5,334 bases of DNA from an uncultured Bacilli bacterium (GCA_944329505.1 CALVIJ010000068.1:1-5334), one strand, 5' to 3'; shown: positions 1-5,334, counted from the first letter of the stretch. The notes: generated by a model from the letters alone, not told the origin. Translations and numbers: made by a program.

Positions 1-1
1 T

Positions 2-430
2 GTAATCATTTATAAAGAGGTAACTACCTTTACTAAAACATTTTCTTCATTACTTTCACATAATGTATTTATTACTGATAGTATGGAAATATTGAATAAG
101 GTAACTAACAATGAAATATATAGAGATTTAATTTATGATGCTATTAATAATATTGCACAAGGAAGAGCTATTTCTGAAGCCTTTAAAGATCAATGGGCTT
201 TTCCAATTCCAGCTTATGAAATGATTGTTACTGGTGAAAGAACTGGACAATTACCTGAAATGATGCAAAAGATTTCTGTGTATTATCAAGATTTACATAA
301 AAACTCTGTAACCCGTATTAAAACGTTTGTTGAGCCAGCTTTAATTATCATGCTAACAGCTATGGTAGGAGTTATTGTCTTATCAATCGTTGTTCCAATG
401 TTCTCAATGTACAGTCAAATTCAAGCATAA
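2..430 (+). CDS. Type II secretion/type IV pilus inner-membrane platform protein, GspF/PilC/ComGB family (5' end cut by window)
   Basis: This is the C-terminal 142 residues of a polytopic inner-membrane protein. The frame is open from base 2 with no start, so the gene begins outside the window; the first ATG at 83 is internal. In this family the protein is the membrane platform linking the cytoplasmic assembly ATPase to the growing pilus or pseudopilus. What is visible is the second T2SSF domain: the F-T-x-L-L-like opening (TKTFSSLLSHNVFITDS), the conserved TGERTGQLPEMM segment, and the E-P-A-L motif that opens the final membrane helix (FVEPALIIMLTAMVGVIVLS), followed by VVPMFSMYSQI. Family members are about 350-400 residues, so roughly two thirds is missing. 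The prepilin peptidase follows after 10 bases, which supports a pilus, secretion or competence role. The fragment cannot decide between PilC, GspF and ComGB, so no symbol is given. Confidence 0.93.
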   Translation, partial: VIIYKEVTTFTKTFSSLLSHNVFITDSMEILNKVTNNEIYRDLIYDAINNIAQGRAISEAFKDQWAFPIPAYEMIVTGERTGQLPEMMQKISVYYQDLHKNSVTRIKTFVEPALIIMLTAMVGVIVLSIVVPMFSMYSQIQA

Positions 431-437
431 AGGTGAT
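431..437 (+). promoter_or_regulatory. Ribosome binding site fixing the prepilin peptidase start
   Basis: AGGTGAT matches the complement of the 16S rRNA 3' end and lies three bases before the ATG at 441. It sits immediately after the TAA of the upstream platform gene. An earlier in-frame ATG at 375 would overlap the upstream gene by 56 bases, would add a 22-residue non-hydrophobic leader not typical of this family, and has no comparable site. The ATG at 441 is therefore preferred. Confidence 0.8.
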
Positions 438-440
438 GTT

Positions 441-1202
441 ATGGAAATTGCAATTTGCATATATTTGTTTATAATGGGAACTATCTTTGGTTCCTTTTAC
501 AATGTTGTTGGTTATCGATTACCAAAAGGAGAATCTATTGTTTTTCCTCCTAGCCATTGTACTAATTGTAATCATAAATTGACGTTTTTCGAATTGATTC
601 CAATTTTATCATATGTATTTCAAAAAGGTAGATGTCGAAAATGTCATCAAAAAATCTCTTTATTTTATCCATTTTTTGAAGCATTAACTGGTATATTATT
701 TGTTCTATGTTATTTGTCCTTTGGCTGGACATTAGAATTAATAATTGCTTTAACATTTGTTTCTATGATGATAATAATTGTAGTTAGTGATTATCACTAT
801 CTTATAATTCCTGATGAGGTTTTAATCGTTTTTGGAATCATTCTTTTTATCGAAATATTATGTATACATGGCTTGCACTCAGCAATATATTCTTTATTAA
901 ATGGACTATTAGCTTTTATAACAATGTATTTGATAAAAAAACTTGGCGATTTTCTATTTAAAAAGGAGTCTATGGGTGGAGGAGATATAAAATTACTATT
1001 TATATTTGGTATGGTTTTATCTTATCCTATTGCCATATTATCAATCTTTGTTGGTTCTTTAATTGGACTTCCAATTGCTTTGTTTATTTTGTATAAAAAA
1101 AGTGATCATGTTATACCTTTTGGACCTTATTTAGCAGCTGGAGCAACGTTACTTTTGTTACTACAATTTAATTTAGATACAATTATGACATTTTACAGTT
1201 AG
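441..1202 (+). CDS. pilD: Prepilin peptidase / N-methyltransferase (A24 family, PilD/ComC type)
   Basis: This is a 253-residue polytopic membrane aspartic protease. Family members cleave the short basic leader of type IV prepilins or pseudopilins at the cytoplasmic face and usually N-methylate the new N-terminal residue. The N-terminal domain has the hallmark GSFYNVVGYRLPKGES (about residues 17-32) and two CxxC pairs (C40/C43 and C65/C68), the zinc-type cluster linked to the methyltransferase form. The peptidase domain has its two expected catalytic aspartates: D117 in VVSDYHYLIIPDEV and D182 in MGGGDIKLL. About eight hydrophobic segments are visible, and the length is normal for the family. 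It begins 10 bases after the platform gene, so the two are surely co-transcribed. The TAG stop touches a terminator hairpin, so it is the last gene of its unit. No prepilin substrate gene is in view. In Bacilli the orthologue may be called comC, so the symbol is functional rather than lineage-specific. Confidence 0.95.
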   Translation: MEIAICIYLFIMGTIFGSFYNVVGYRLPKGESIVFPPSHCTNCNHKLTFFELIPILSYVFQKGRCRKCHQKISLFYPFFEALTGILFVLCYLSFGWTLELIIALTFVSMMIIIVVSDYHYLIIPDEVLIVFGIILFIEILCIHGLHSAIYSLLNGLLAFITMYLIKKLGDFLFKKESMGGGDIKLLFIFGMVLSYPIAILSIFVGSLIGLPIALFILYKKSDHVIPFGPYLAAGATLLLLLQFNLDTIMTFYS

Positions 1203-1227
1203 AAATTGGTTTTATGACCAATTTTTT
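1203..1227 (+). terminator. Intrinsic terminator after the pilus/peptidase unit
   Basis: An 8-bp perfect stem (AAATTGGT at 1203-1210 with ACCAATTT at 1217-1224) encloses a 6-base loop and runs into six T's (1222-1227). The stem is AT-rich, so termination may be partial. The stem begins right after the TAG stop. The opposite strand lacks a T-tract at the other end, so the terminator looks one-directional. Confidence 0.75.
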
Positions 1228-1255
1228 ACATTCAATTATTTTTTCGTGATATAAT
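1225..1255 (+). promoter_or_regulatory. Sigma-A-type promoter with extended -10, upstream of gpmI
   Basis: A perfect TATAAT (1250-1255) is preceded by TG one base upstream (TGATATAAT, 1247-1255), which is an extended -10. The best -35 is TTTACA (1225-1230), five of six to TTGACA, with a 19-base spacer. That spacing is long but tolerable with an extended -10. The -35 shares bases with the T-tract of the preceding terminator. The predicted RNA start near 1262 gives a leader of about 25 bases, too short for a riboswitch. Confidence 0.7.
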
Positions 1256-1286
1256 AAATAAAGAAAAATAGAAAGAGGCGAAACAT

Positions 1287-2774
1287 ATGAAACCATTGTT
1301 ACTCTGTATTTTAGATGGCGTGGGCATTCGTCCCAGCACTCATGGCAATGCATTGAATGCGGCTAAAACGCCAAATTTAGATAAATTATTTAACGAATTT
1401 CCTTATACTATTTTAGAAGCGAGTGGTCCTTATGTAGGTTTACCAAAAGGACAAATGGGAAATAGTGAAGTAGGTCATACCAACATCGGAACTGGTAGAG
1501 TTCCAAAACAATCTATTGACATCATATCTGAAGCTTTAAAAGATGGAAGTATTAAGCAAAACAAAGAATATAAAGACTTAATTAAACATGTAAAAAAACA
1601 TAAATCTGATTTTCACATCTGTGGTCTACTTAGTAATGGTGGAATACATTCACATATAAATCATCTATTAGGTTTAATCGATATATTAAAAGATGAAAAA
1701 ATAAATCATATTTACTACCACATTTTCACTGATGGTAGAGATACCACACCTCATGAAGCTTTAAATTTTATCAAAATCCTACAAGATAAAATAAACGAAA
1801 CACAAACTGGGGAAATTGCGACTATTTCTGGTAGATATTATGCGATGGATAGAGATAACCGCTGGGATAGAATAAAAAAAGCCTATGATGAAATGACTCA
1901 AGAAACTGAAATTTATAATATCCAAGATAAAATAAATGAAAGTTATCAAAATAATATTACCGATGAATTTATCGTTCCTTTTTCCGTATCTCAAGGAATT
2001 ATTAAAGAAAACGATGGTATTTTAGTGTTTAATTTTAGACCAGATAGATTAAGAGAACTATTTACCGCTTTAACTAATCCTGATTTTAACGACTTTGAAA
2101 GAGCATTTATTCCCAATTTAAAATTAGTAACTATGATGCCTGTCGATAGTAAAGTTATATGTTCTAATATATTTACTCATCCAAAGGTTACCAATTACTT
2201 AGGTAAAGTTTTAGAAAAAGAAAATCTAAAACAGCTTAGAATTGCTGAAACAGAAAAATATGCTCATGTCACATACTTTTTCGATGGAGAAAACAAAGAT
2301 AAACTTAAAAACTGTGATCAAATATTAATCCCATCACCAAAAGTTGCAACTTATGATTTAAAACCAGAAATGAGTGCATATGAAATAACTGATACATTAC
2401 TTCCTAAAATGGCAAACTACGATGTCATAATACTTAACTTTGCGAACGGAGACATGGTCGGACATACAGGTGACTTTAATGCAACTGTCAAAGCATTGGA
2501 AGCTGTTGACGAATGTGTTGGTAAAATATATAACAAAATAAAAGATTTAGATGGAACTTTAATCATTACTGCCGATCATGGAAACTGTGATTATATGCTA
2601 GATGATGAGAATAATATAATAACCTCACACTCTGTAAATCCTGTCCCATTTTTAATCACAAGCAAAGATATTAAACTTAAAAGAGGTAAACTAGCTGACA
2701 TTGCTCCAACTATATTAACACTCCTAAACATCAAAGTTCCTAAAGAAATGACTGGCGATATTTTAATCGTGTAA
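1287..2774 (+). CDS. gpmI: 2,3-bisphosphoglycerate-independent phosphoglycerate mutase
   Basis: This 495-residue cytosolic enzyme interconverts 3- and 2-phosphoglycerate in glycolysis and gluconeogenesis using a phosphoserine intermediate and two metal ions, usually Mn2+. It belongs to the alkaline phosphatase superfamily. The expected active-site residues all appear present. D10 lies in LCILDGVG. The nucleophile S60 lies in GQMGNSEVGHTNIGTGR. Substrate contacts are H121, R151/D152, R183, R189, R251/R254 (FRPDR) and K324 (ETEKYAHVTYFF). Metal ligands are D389/H393 (NGDMVGHTG), D430/H431 (TADHGN) and H448 (SHSVNPVP). Length is slightly under the usual 505-515 with no broken motif. The ATG is preceded by AAAGAGG (1272-1278) at 8 bases. 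The gene is away from the gap-pgk-tpiA-eno neighbours often seen in Firmicutes, at least within this window, and has its own promoter. No terminator separates it from queH. The first 25 codons are less AT-rich than the rest of the gene. Confidence 0.98.
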   Translation: MKPLLLCILDGVGIRPSTHGNALNAAKTPNLDKLFNEFPYTILEASGPYVGLPKGQMGNSEVGHTNIGTGRVPKQSIDIISEALKDGSIKQNKEYKDLIKHVKKHKSDFHICGLLSNGGIHSHINHLLGLIDILKDEKINHIYYHIFTDGRDTTPHEALNFIKILQDKINETQTGEIATISGRYYAMDRDNRWDRIKKAYDEMTQETEIYNIQDKINESYQNNITDEFIVPFSVSQGIIKENDGILVFNFRPDRLRELFTALTNPDFNDFERAFIPNLKLVTMMPVDSKVICSNIFTHPKVTNYLGKVLEKENLKQLRIAETEKYAHVTYFFDGENKDKLKNCDQILIPSPKVATYDLKPEMSAYEITDTLLPKMANYDVIILNFANGDMVGHTGDFNATVKALEAVDECVGKIYNKIKDLDGTLIITADHGNCDYMLDDENNIITSHSVNPVPFLITSKDIKLKRGKLADIAPTILTLLNIKVPKEMTGDILIV

Positions 2775-2789
2775 TATTTGTGATATAAT
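2761..2789 (+). promoter_or_regulatory. Probable internal promoter for queH and the first deacetylase
   Basis: TGATATAAT (2781-2789) is a perfect -10 with the extended TG. It lies inside the 38-base gap after gpmI and shares the 11-mer GTGATATAATA with the gpmI promoter. A -35 at 17-base spacing would be TTTTAA (2761-2766), only three of six and overlapping the last gpmI codons, so recognition would rest on the extended -10. The predicted RNA start is about 2796, which leaves a leader of under 20 bases that still contains the ribosome site GGTGAT (2804-2809). Confidence 0.55.
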
Positions 2790-2812
2790 ATCCTTGAACT
2801 AAGGGTGATTAT

Positions 2813-3445
2813 ATGAAAACAAATTACAACTTAATAATGGAAGAAATCATAAATAACTTAAAAGATAAACCCAAACTATTACTGCACGCGTGCTGCGGAG
2901 TATGCTCAAGTTCAGTATTAGAAAGGCTTTATCCTTTTTTTGATATCACTGTTTTGTATTATAACCCTAATATATATCCTATAGAAGAATATAATAAAAG
3001 ATTAAATGTTCAAAAAGAAATAATTGAAAAAATGAATTTTAAAATAAATTTATTAGAAATTGGCTATAACAATGAAGATTTTGAAAAAATATCTAAAGGA
3101 TTAGAAAACGAAAAAGAAGGTGGCATTAGATGTACTAAATGTTTTCATCTAAGACTAGAAAAAACTGTTCAAATAGCTAAAAAAAATCACTTTGATTACT
3201 TTACAACAACCTTATCAGTAAGTCCTTACAAAGATAGTCAAAGATTAAATAAAATAGGAGAAGTATTATCTAAAGAATATAATGTGAAATATTTATATTC
3301 CGATTTTAAGAAAAAAGAAGGCTATAAAAGAAGTAATGAGTTAGCTAAAAAATATGACCTTTATCGCCAGCACTACTGTGGCTGTGAATATTCTTTAAAT
3401 GAAGCAAACGAATATATAAAAGAAACAAAACATCAAAATAACTAA
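2813..3445 (+). CDS. queH: Epoxyqueuosine reductase QueH (DUF208 family)
   Basis: This is a 210-residue soluble protein of the DUF208/QueH family. QueH reduces epoxyqueuosine to queuosine at the wobble position of GUN-anticodon tRNAs (Asp, Asn, His, Tyr), replacing the cobalamin-dependent, unrelated QueG. It works with an Fe-S cluster and needs no B12. The family cysteine sets are all visible: HACCGVC (C27, C28, C31), RCTKC (C107, C110) and YCGC (C189, C191). Other family signatures are YYNPNIYPIEEYNKR (49-63), TTTLSVSPYKDS (131-142), the F-K-K-x-G-Y segment at 165-171, and S-x-x-L-A-K-x-Y-x-L-Y-R-Q-x-Y-C-G-C at 174-191. Length is typical. The ATG has the ribosome site AAGGGTGAT (2801-2809). 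No other queuosine gene (queA, tgt, queC-F) is in view, so the precursor may be salvaged or made elsewhere. The downstream deacetylase starts 11 bases after the stop, implying co-transcription without a known functional link. Confidence 0.96.
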   Translation: MKTNYNLIMEEIINNLKDKPKLLLHACCGVCSSSVLERLYPFFDITVLYYNPNIYPIEEYNKRLNVQKEIIEKMNFKINLLEIGYNNEDFEKISKGLENEKEGGIRCTKCFHLRLEKTVQIAKKNHFDYFTTTLSVSPYKDSQRLNKIGEVLSKEYNVKYLYSDFKKKEGYKRSNELAKKYDLYRQHYCGCEYSLNEANEYIKETKHQNN

Positions 3446-3449
3446 GGGG
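3445..3449 (+). promoter_or_regulatory. Ribosome binding site overlapping the queH stop
   Basis: AGGGG begins on the last base of the queH TAA (3443-3445) and ends seven bases before the deacetylase ATG at 3457. Ribosomes finishing queH would clear or occupy this site, so the two genes may be translationally coupled. Confidence 0.65.
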
Positions 3450-3456
3450 TAAGAGT

Positions 3457-4854
3457 ATGAAAAAGAAGTATGTTATTGGAATTATCATAGCCGTAACTTT
3501 ATTAATTGGTTTACTAACCATATTTTTTTGGCCACCTAAATTTGAATTAAAAGGTAAAGATATTGAACTAAAATATGGTGAAAGCTATCATGAACCAGGT
3601 TATAAAGTCACTAAATTTGGTAAAGATTACACTAAAAAAGTCAAAGTAAAAAATAAAATCAATAAAGATAAATTAGGATTATATGAAATAATGTATGAAG
3701 TAAAAATAAATGGTATAACTTTCAAAAAGACAAGAAAAGTAAAATTAGTCGATAAAGAAAAACCCACCATTACATTAACCGGAAACGAAAACATAACAAT
3801 ATGTCCTCAAGCAGAATATGAAGAAGAAGGTTATAAGGTTGTCGATAACTATGATGGTGACATAACAGATAAAGTCAAAATAACTAAAAAAGATAACCAA
3901 ATTACTTATTCAGTTAAAGACTCATCTGGAAATAGTGCGGAAATCACTAGAACAATCACCAAAGAAGATAAAACCGCCCCAACGATAACTTTAAAAGGAA
4001 ACAAAACCCAAAATATATACTTGGGTAATAAATGGTCCGAACCTGGATATAGTGCCACTGATAACTGTGATAATGACATTACAAATAATGTTGTTAAAAC
4101 AGGCACTGTAAATACAAATAAACTAGGCACATATAAAATAACCTACACTGTTAAAGATGCATCAGGTAATCAAACAGTAGAGCAAAGAACCATCAAAGTA
4201 ATATCAAGACCATCTATACCATCATCTGGTAAAAAAGGTGTAATCTACTTAACCTTTGATGATGGTCCAAAAGAAGGAACAACCAATGTAATTTTAGACA
4301 TTTTAAAAGAAGAAAACGTCAAAGCTACTTTCTTTGTTACTAATAGCGGACCGGATTATTTAATTAAAAGAGAATATGACGAAGGTCATACTGTTGCCCT
4401 TCACACCGCTACTCATAATTATGCGACAGTGTATGGTTCAAAGGAAGGCTATTATAACGATTTAAAACAAGTTCAAGATAGAGTTAAAAGAATTACTGGT
4501 TATGAATCTAAAATAATTAGATTCCCAGGCGGTTCATCTAATACCATTTCTAAAAAATATTCACCTGGAATCATGACTTTTTTAACCAAAGACGTAGTTA
4601 ATAAAGGATATAAATATTATGACTGGAATACCGACTCAGGTGATGCTGGAGGAACAAATAGTGCTTCTGGAGTTTACAATAATGTCATCAGAAATTTAAG
4701 TAAAAATAAAGCTAATATGATATTGATGCACGATATTAAACCACATACAAGAGATGCCTTGAGAAACATAATTAGATATGGTAAAAATAACGGATATACA
4801 TTTGAAAAGATAACTATGAGTACCCCAATGATTACTCATCACGTCAATAATTAA
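3457..4854 (+). CDS. Membrane-anchored polysaccharide deacetylase with three Ig-like domains (CE4/NodB)
   Basis: This 465-residue surface enzyme probably N-deacetylates peptidoglycan GlcNAc or another cell-envelope glycan, as PgdA-type CE4 enzymes do to resist lysozyme; the substrate is inferred. Residues 1-5 are basic (MKKKY) and 6-25 form one hydrophobic helix without a lipobox, best read as an uncleaved anchor or signal sequence with the rest outside. Three Ig-like DUF5011-type domains follow (about 27-98, 103-171 and 176-249), then a short Ser/Pro linker (251-258). The NodB domain (about 262-452) has its full motif set: TFDDGP (base D268, metal D269), HTATH (metal H316, H320), RFPGG (R355), YDWNTDSGDA (388-397) and LMHD (acid H425). 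All catalytic residues are present, so it should be active. The only ectodomain cysteines before NodB are C116 and C204. It is likely co-transcribed with queH and ends in a terminator. A paralogue follows directly downstream. Confidence 0.93.
   Translation: MKKKYVIGIIIAVTLLIGLLTIFFWPPKFELKGKDIELKYGESYHEPGYKVTKFGKDYTKKVKVKNKINKDKLGLYEIMYEVKINGITFKKTRKVKLVDKEKPTITLTGNENITICPQAEYEEEGYKVVDNYDGDITDKVKITKKDNQITYSVKDSSGNSAEITRTITKEDKTAPTITLKGNKTQNIYLGNKWSEPGYSATDNCDNDITNNVVKTGTVNTNKLGTYKITYTVKDASGNQTVEQRTIKVISRPSIPSSGKKGVIYLTFDDGPKEGTTNVILDILKEENVKATFFVTNSGPDYLIKREYDEGHTVALHTATHNYATVYGSKEGYYNDLKQVQDRVKRITGYESKIIRFPGGSSNTISKKYSPGIMTFLTKDVVNKGYKYYDWNTDSGDAGGTNSASGVYNNVIRNLSKNKANMILMHDIKPHTRDALRNIIRYGKNNGYTFEKITMSTPMITHHVNN
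3535..4203 (+). repeat. Three tandem Ig-like (DUF5011-type) domain repeats within the deacetylase
   Basis: Three diverged units share the pattern of a strand, then YxEPGY or EEEGY, then D-x-D-G/N-D-I-T, then a GxYxITYxVKDxSGN ending. Unit 2 carries EEEGYKVVDNYDGDIT and YSVKDSSGNSA. Unit 3 carries SEPGYSATDNCDNDIT and YTVKDASGNQT. Unit 1 is the most diverged (HEPGYKVTKFGKDYT, LGLYEIMYEVKINGI) and has lost the DGDIT and KDxSGN cores. Such domains usually act as rigid spacers or glycan/cell-wall binders that hold an enzyme away from the membrane. Confidence 0.8.
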
Positions 4855-4882
4855 ACTCAGGATAATAAAAACTTGAGTTTTT
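4853..4882 (+). terminator. Intrinsic terminator after the Ig-domain deacetylase
   Basis: A 9-bp stem pairs AAACTCAGG (4853-4861) with CTTGAGTTT (4872-4880), with one G-U pair, around a 10-base A-rich loop. It runs into five T's (4878-4882). The left arm starts inside the TAA stop codon. The short T-tract and large loop suggest moderate efficiency. Confidence 0.7.
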
Positions 4883-4894
4883 ATAATATTTAAA

Positions 4895-4929
4895 ACCTTA
4901 AATCTTTGTATTTACCCATATTTTAAGGT
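4895..4929 (+). repeat. 8-bp inverted repeat bracketing the promoter of the second deacetylase
   Basis: ACCTTAAA (4895-4902) and TTTAAGGT (4922-4929) are perfect reverse complements separated by 19 bases. One arm lies just upstream of the putative -35 and the other runs into the first base of the -10. The 27-base centre-to-centre spacing is compatible with a dimeric regulator. There is no T-tract after the right arm, so it is not a terminator. Operator function is an inference. Confidence 0.4.
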
Positions 4930-4934
4930 ATAAT
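4906..4934 (+). promoter_or_regulatory. Promoter for the second deacetylase
   Basis: A perfect TATAAT (4929-4934) lies 17 bases after a weak -35, TTGTAT (4906-4911, three of six). There is no extended TG, unlike the two upstream promoters, so basal strength may be lower or activator-dependent. The ribosome site AGGTGAG (4941-4947) leads to ATG 4952, giving a leader of about 11 bases. Confidence 0.6.
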
Positions 4935-4951
4935 GGTGGTAGGTGAGAAGT

Positions 4952-5334
4952 ATGAAGTATCAAGACATAAAAAATTACATCCTAAAAAACAAAATTCCTA
5001 TCATAATTATTTTTTGCCTTATATTTAATATGTGTGTTCTAATAAGCTACATAATCAAAACAAACTCACCAAAACCAGTTTTTAAAGAAGTAAAACCTTT
5101 AGTTAATTATAATAAAAAAATAGAGCCTCCAAAGCCCAAAACAATAAAAGTTAAAAACATAAACCCATCAGTAATATCTGATAAAACAATATATTTAACC
5201 TTTGATGATGGACCAAGTTATTTAACCGAAGACATTTTAAATATTTTAAAAGAAGAAAATGTTCCCGCAACCTTCTTTGTTACTTCAAAACAAATCGATA
5301 AATATGCAGATGTAATAAAAAGAATGCAGGAAGA
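4952..5334 (+). CDS. Second membrane-anchored polysaccharide deacetylase (CE4/NodB), 3' end cut by window
   Basis: The first 127 residues of a second CE4 enzyme are visible; the frame is still open at the right edge. Residues 1-14 form a Lys-containing cytoplasmic tail and 16-35 a hydrophobic membrane helix (PIIIIFCLIFNMCVLISYII) without a lipobox. Residues 36-78 are a Lys/Pro-rich linker containing IEPPKPKTIK, with no Ig-like domain. The NodB domain then opens with IYLTFDDGPS (catalytic base D85, metal ligand D86) and continues through ILNILKEENVPATFFVT, nearly the same as ILDILKEENVKATFFVT in the upstream gene. The His, Arg and C-terminal catalytic motifs lie outside the window, so activity cannot be judged. 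The likely role is deacetylation of peptidoglycan or a surface glycan close to the membrane. The start is fixed by AGGTGAG five bases upstream of the ATG (4941-4947 covers the site). It has its own promoter after a terminator, so it may be regulated separately from its paralogue. Confidence 0.9.
   Translation, partial: MKYQDIKNYILKNKIPIIIIFCLIFNMCVLISYIIKTNSPKPVFKEVKPLVNYNKKIEPPKPKTIKVKNINPSVISDKTIYLTFDDGPSYLTEDILNILKEENVPATFFVTSKQIDKYADVIKRMQE

Noticed and set aside
375..440. Upstream in-frame extension of the prepilin peptidase starting at ATG 375
   Set aside because: It overlaps the platform gene by 56 bases, lacks a ribosome site, and would put a 22-residue polar leader before the usual N-terminal helix. 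ATG 441 has a strong site at the right distance.
562..756. Minus-strand open frame of 64 codons opposite the prepilin peptidase
   Set aside because: It is a shadow of a conserved + strand gene with no recognisable domain and no ribosome site expected of a real gene.
441..1202. T-rich coding strand here versus A-rich coding strand from gpmI onward, as a possible replication-strand switch
   Set aside because: Membrane proteins need T at the second codon position, so the hydrophobic composition explains the change without any origin or terminus.
1779..1994. Minus-strand open frame of 71 codons opposite gpmI
   Set aside because: Hydrophobic-looking only because it is antisense to A-rich codons; the + strand is a fully conserved enzyme with all motifs.
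2884..2893. Perfect 10-bp palindrome GCACGCGTGC in the queH coding region
   Set aside because: It arises from the conserved His-Ala-Cys codons of the HACCGVC motif. It is inside a gene and far from any promoter, so an operator role is unlikely, although the GCG codon is rare here.
3906..4130. Minus-strand open frame of 74 codons opposite the Ig-like repeats
   Set aside because: Antisense to repeated, well-formed Ig-like domains; no supporting signal.
4855..4951. Possible riboswitch or small RNA in the gap before the second deacetylase
   Set aside because: The 97 bases are accounted for by a terminator, a promoter and a ribosome site; the predicted leader after the promoter is only about 11 bases.

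Overview
The window is about 30% GC by eye. It reads as part of a chromosome from a low-GC Firmicutes-type bacterium: AT-rich codons, strong Shine-Dalgarno sites, TTGACA/TATAAT-like promoters, short hairpin-plus-T terminators and cell-wall deacetylases. The gene style resembles uncultured host-associated Bacilli (RF39/Erysipelotrichia-like lineages), but that placement is an inference. All six tryptophan codons are TGG and no TGA occurs inside any frame. This favours the standard bacterial code over the Mycoplasma code despite the strong AT bias. All six genes lie on the + strand.

Positions 2-1202 hold the end of a type IV pilus/type II secretion-like (or competence pseudopilus) cluster: the C-terminal part of an inner-membrane platform protein (GspF/PilC/ComGB family, cut by the left edge), then a complete prepilin peptidase. 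A hairpin terminator (1203-1227) closes this unit, and a promoter with an extended -10 starts the next one within a few bases.

Positions 1287-4854 hold three genes that probably share a transcript: gpmI (cofactor-independent phosphoglycerate mutase, glycolysis), queH (epoxyqueuosine reductase, last step of tRNA queuosine synthesis) and a membrane-anchored polysaccharide deacetylase with three Ig-like domains before a NodB catalytic domain. No terminator is visible between them. A likely internal promoter precedes queH, and the deacetylase ribosome site begins in the queH stop codon. The three functions are not biochemically linked, so this looks like a housekeeping run rather than a pathway operon.

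A second hairpin terminator (4853-4882) follows. A separate promoter, bracketed by an 8-bp inverted repeat, then drives a second NodB deacetylase with its own membrane anchor and a short Lys/Pro-rich linker instead of Ig domains. It runs off the right edge. The two deacetylases are tandem paralogues, probably modifying peptidoglycan or another surface glycan at different distances from the membrane.

I see no mobile element, CRISPR array, tRNA or rRNA, and no intergenic gap above about 100 bases. Nothing here convincingly amounts to a previously undescribed system. The points most worth checking are the deacetylase pair, its inverted-repeat promoter and the shared extended -10 element.
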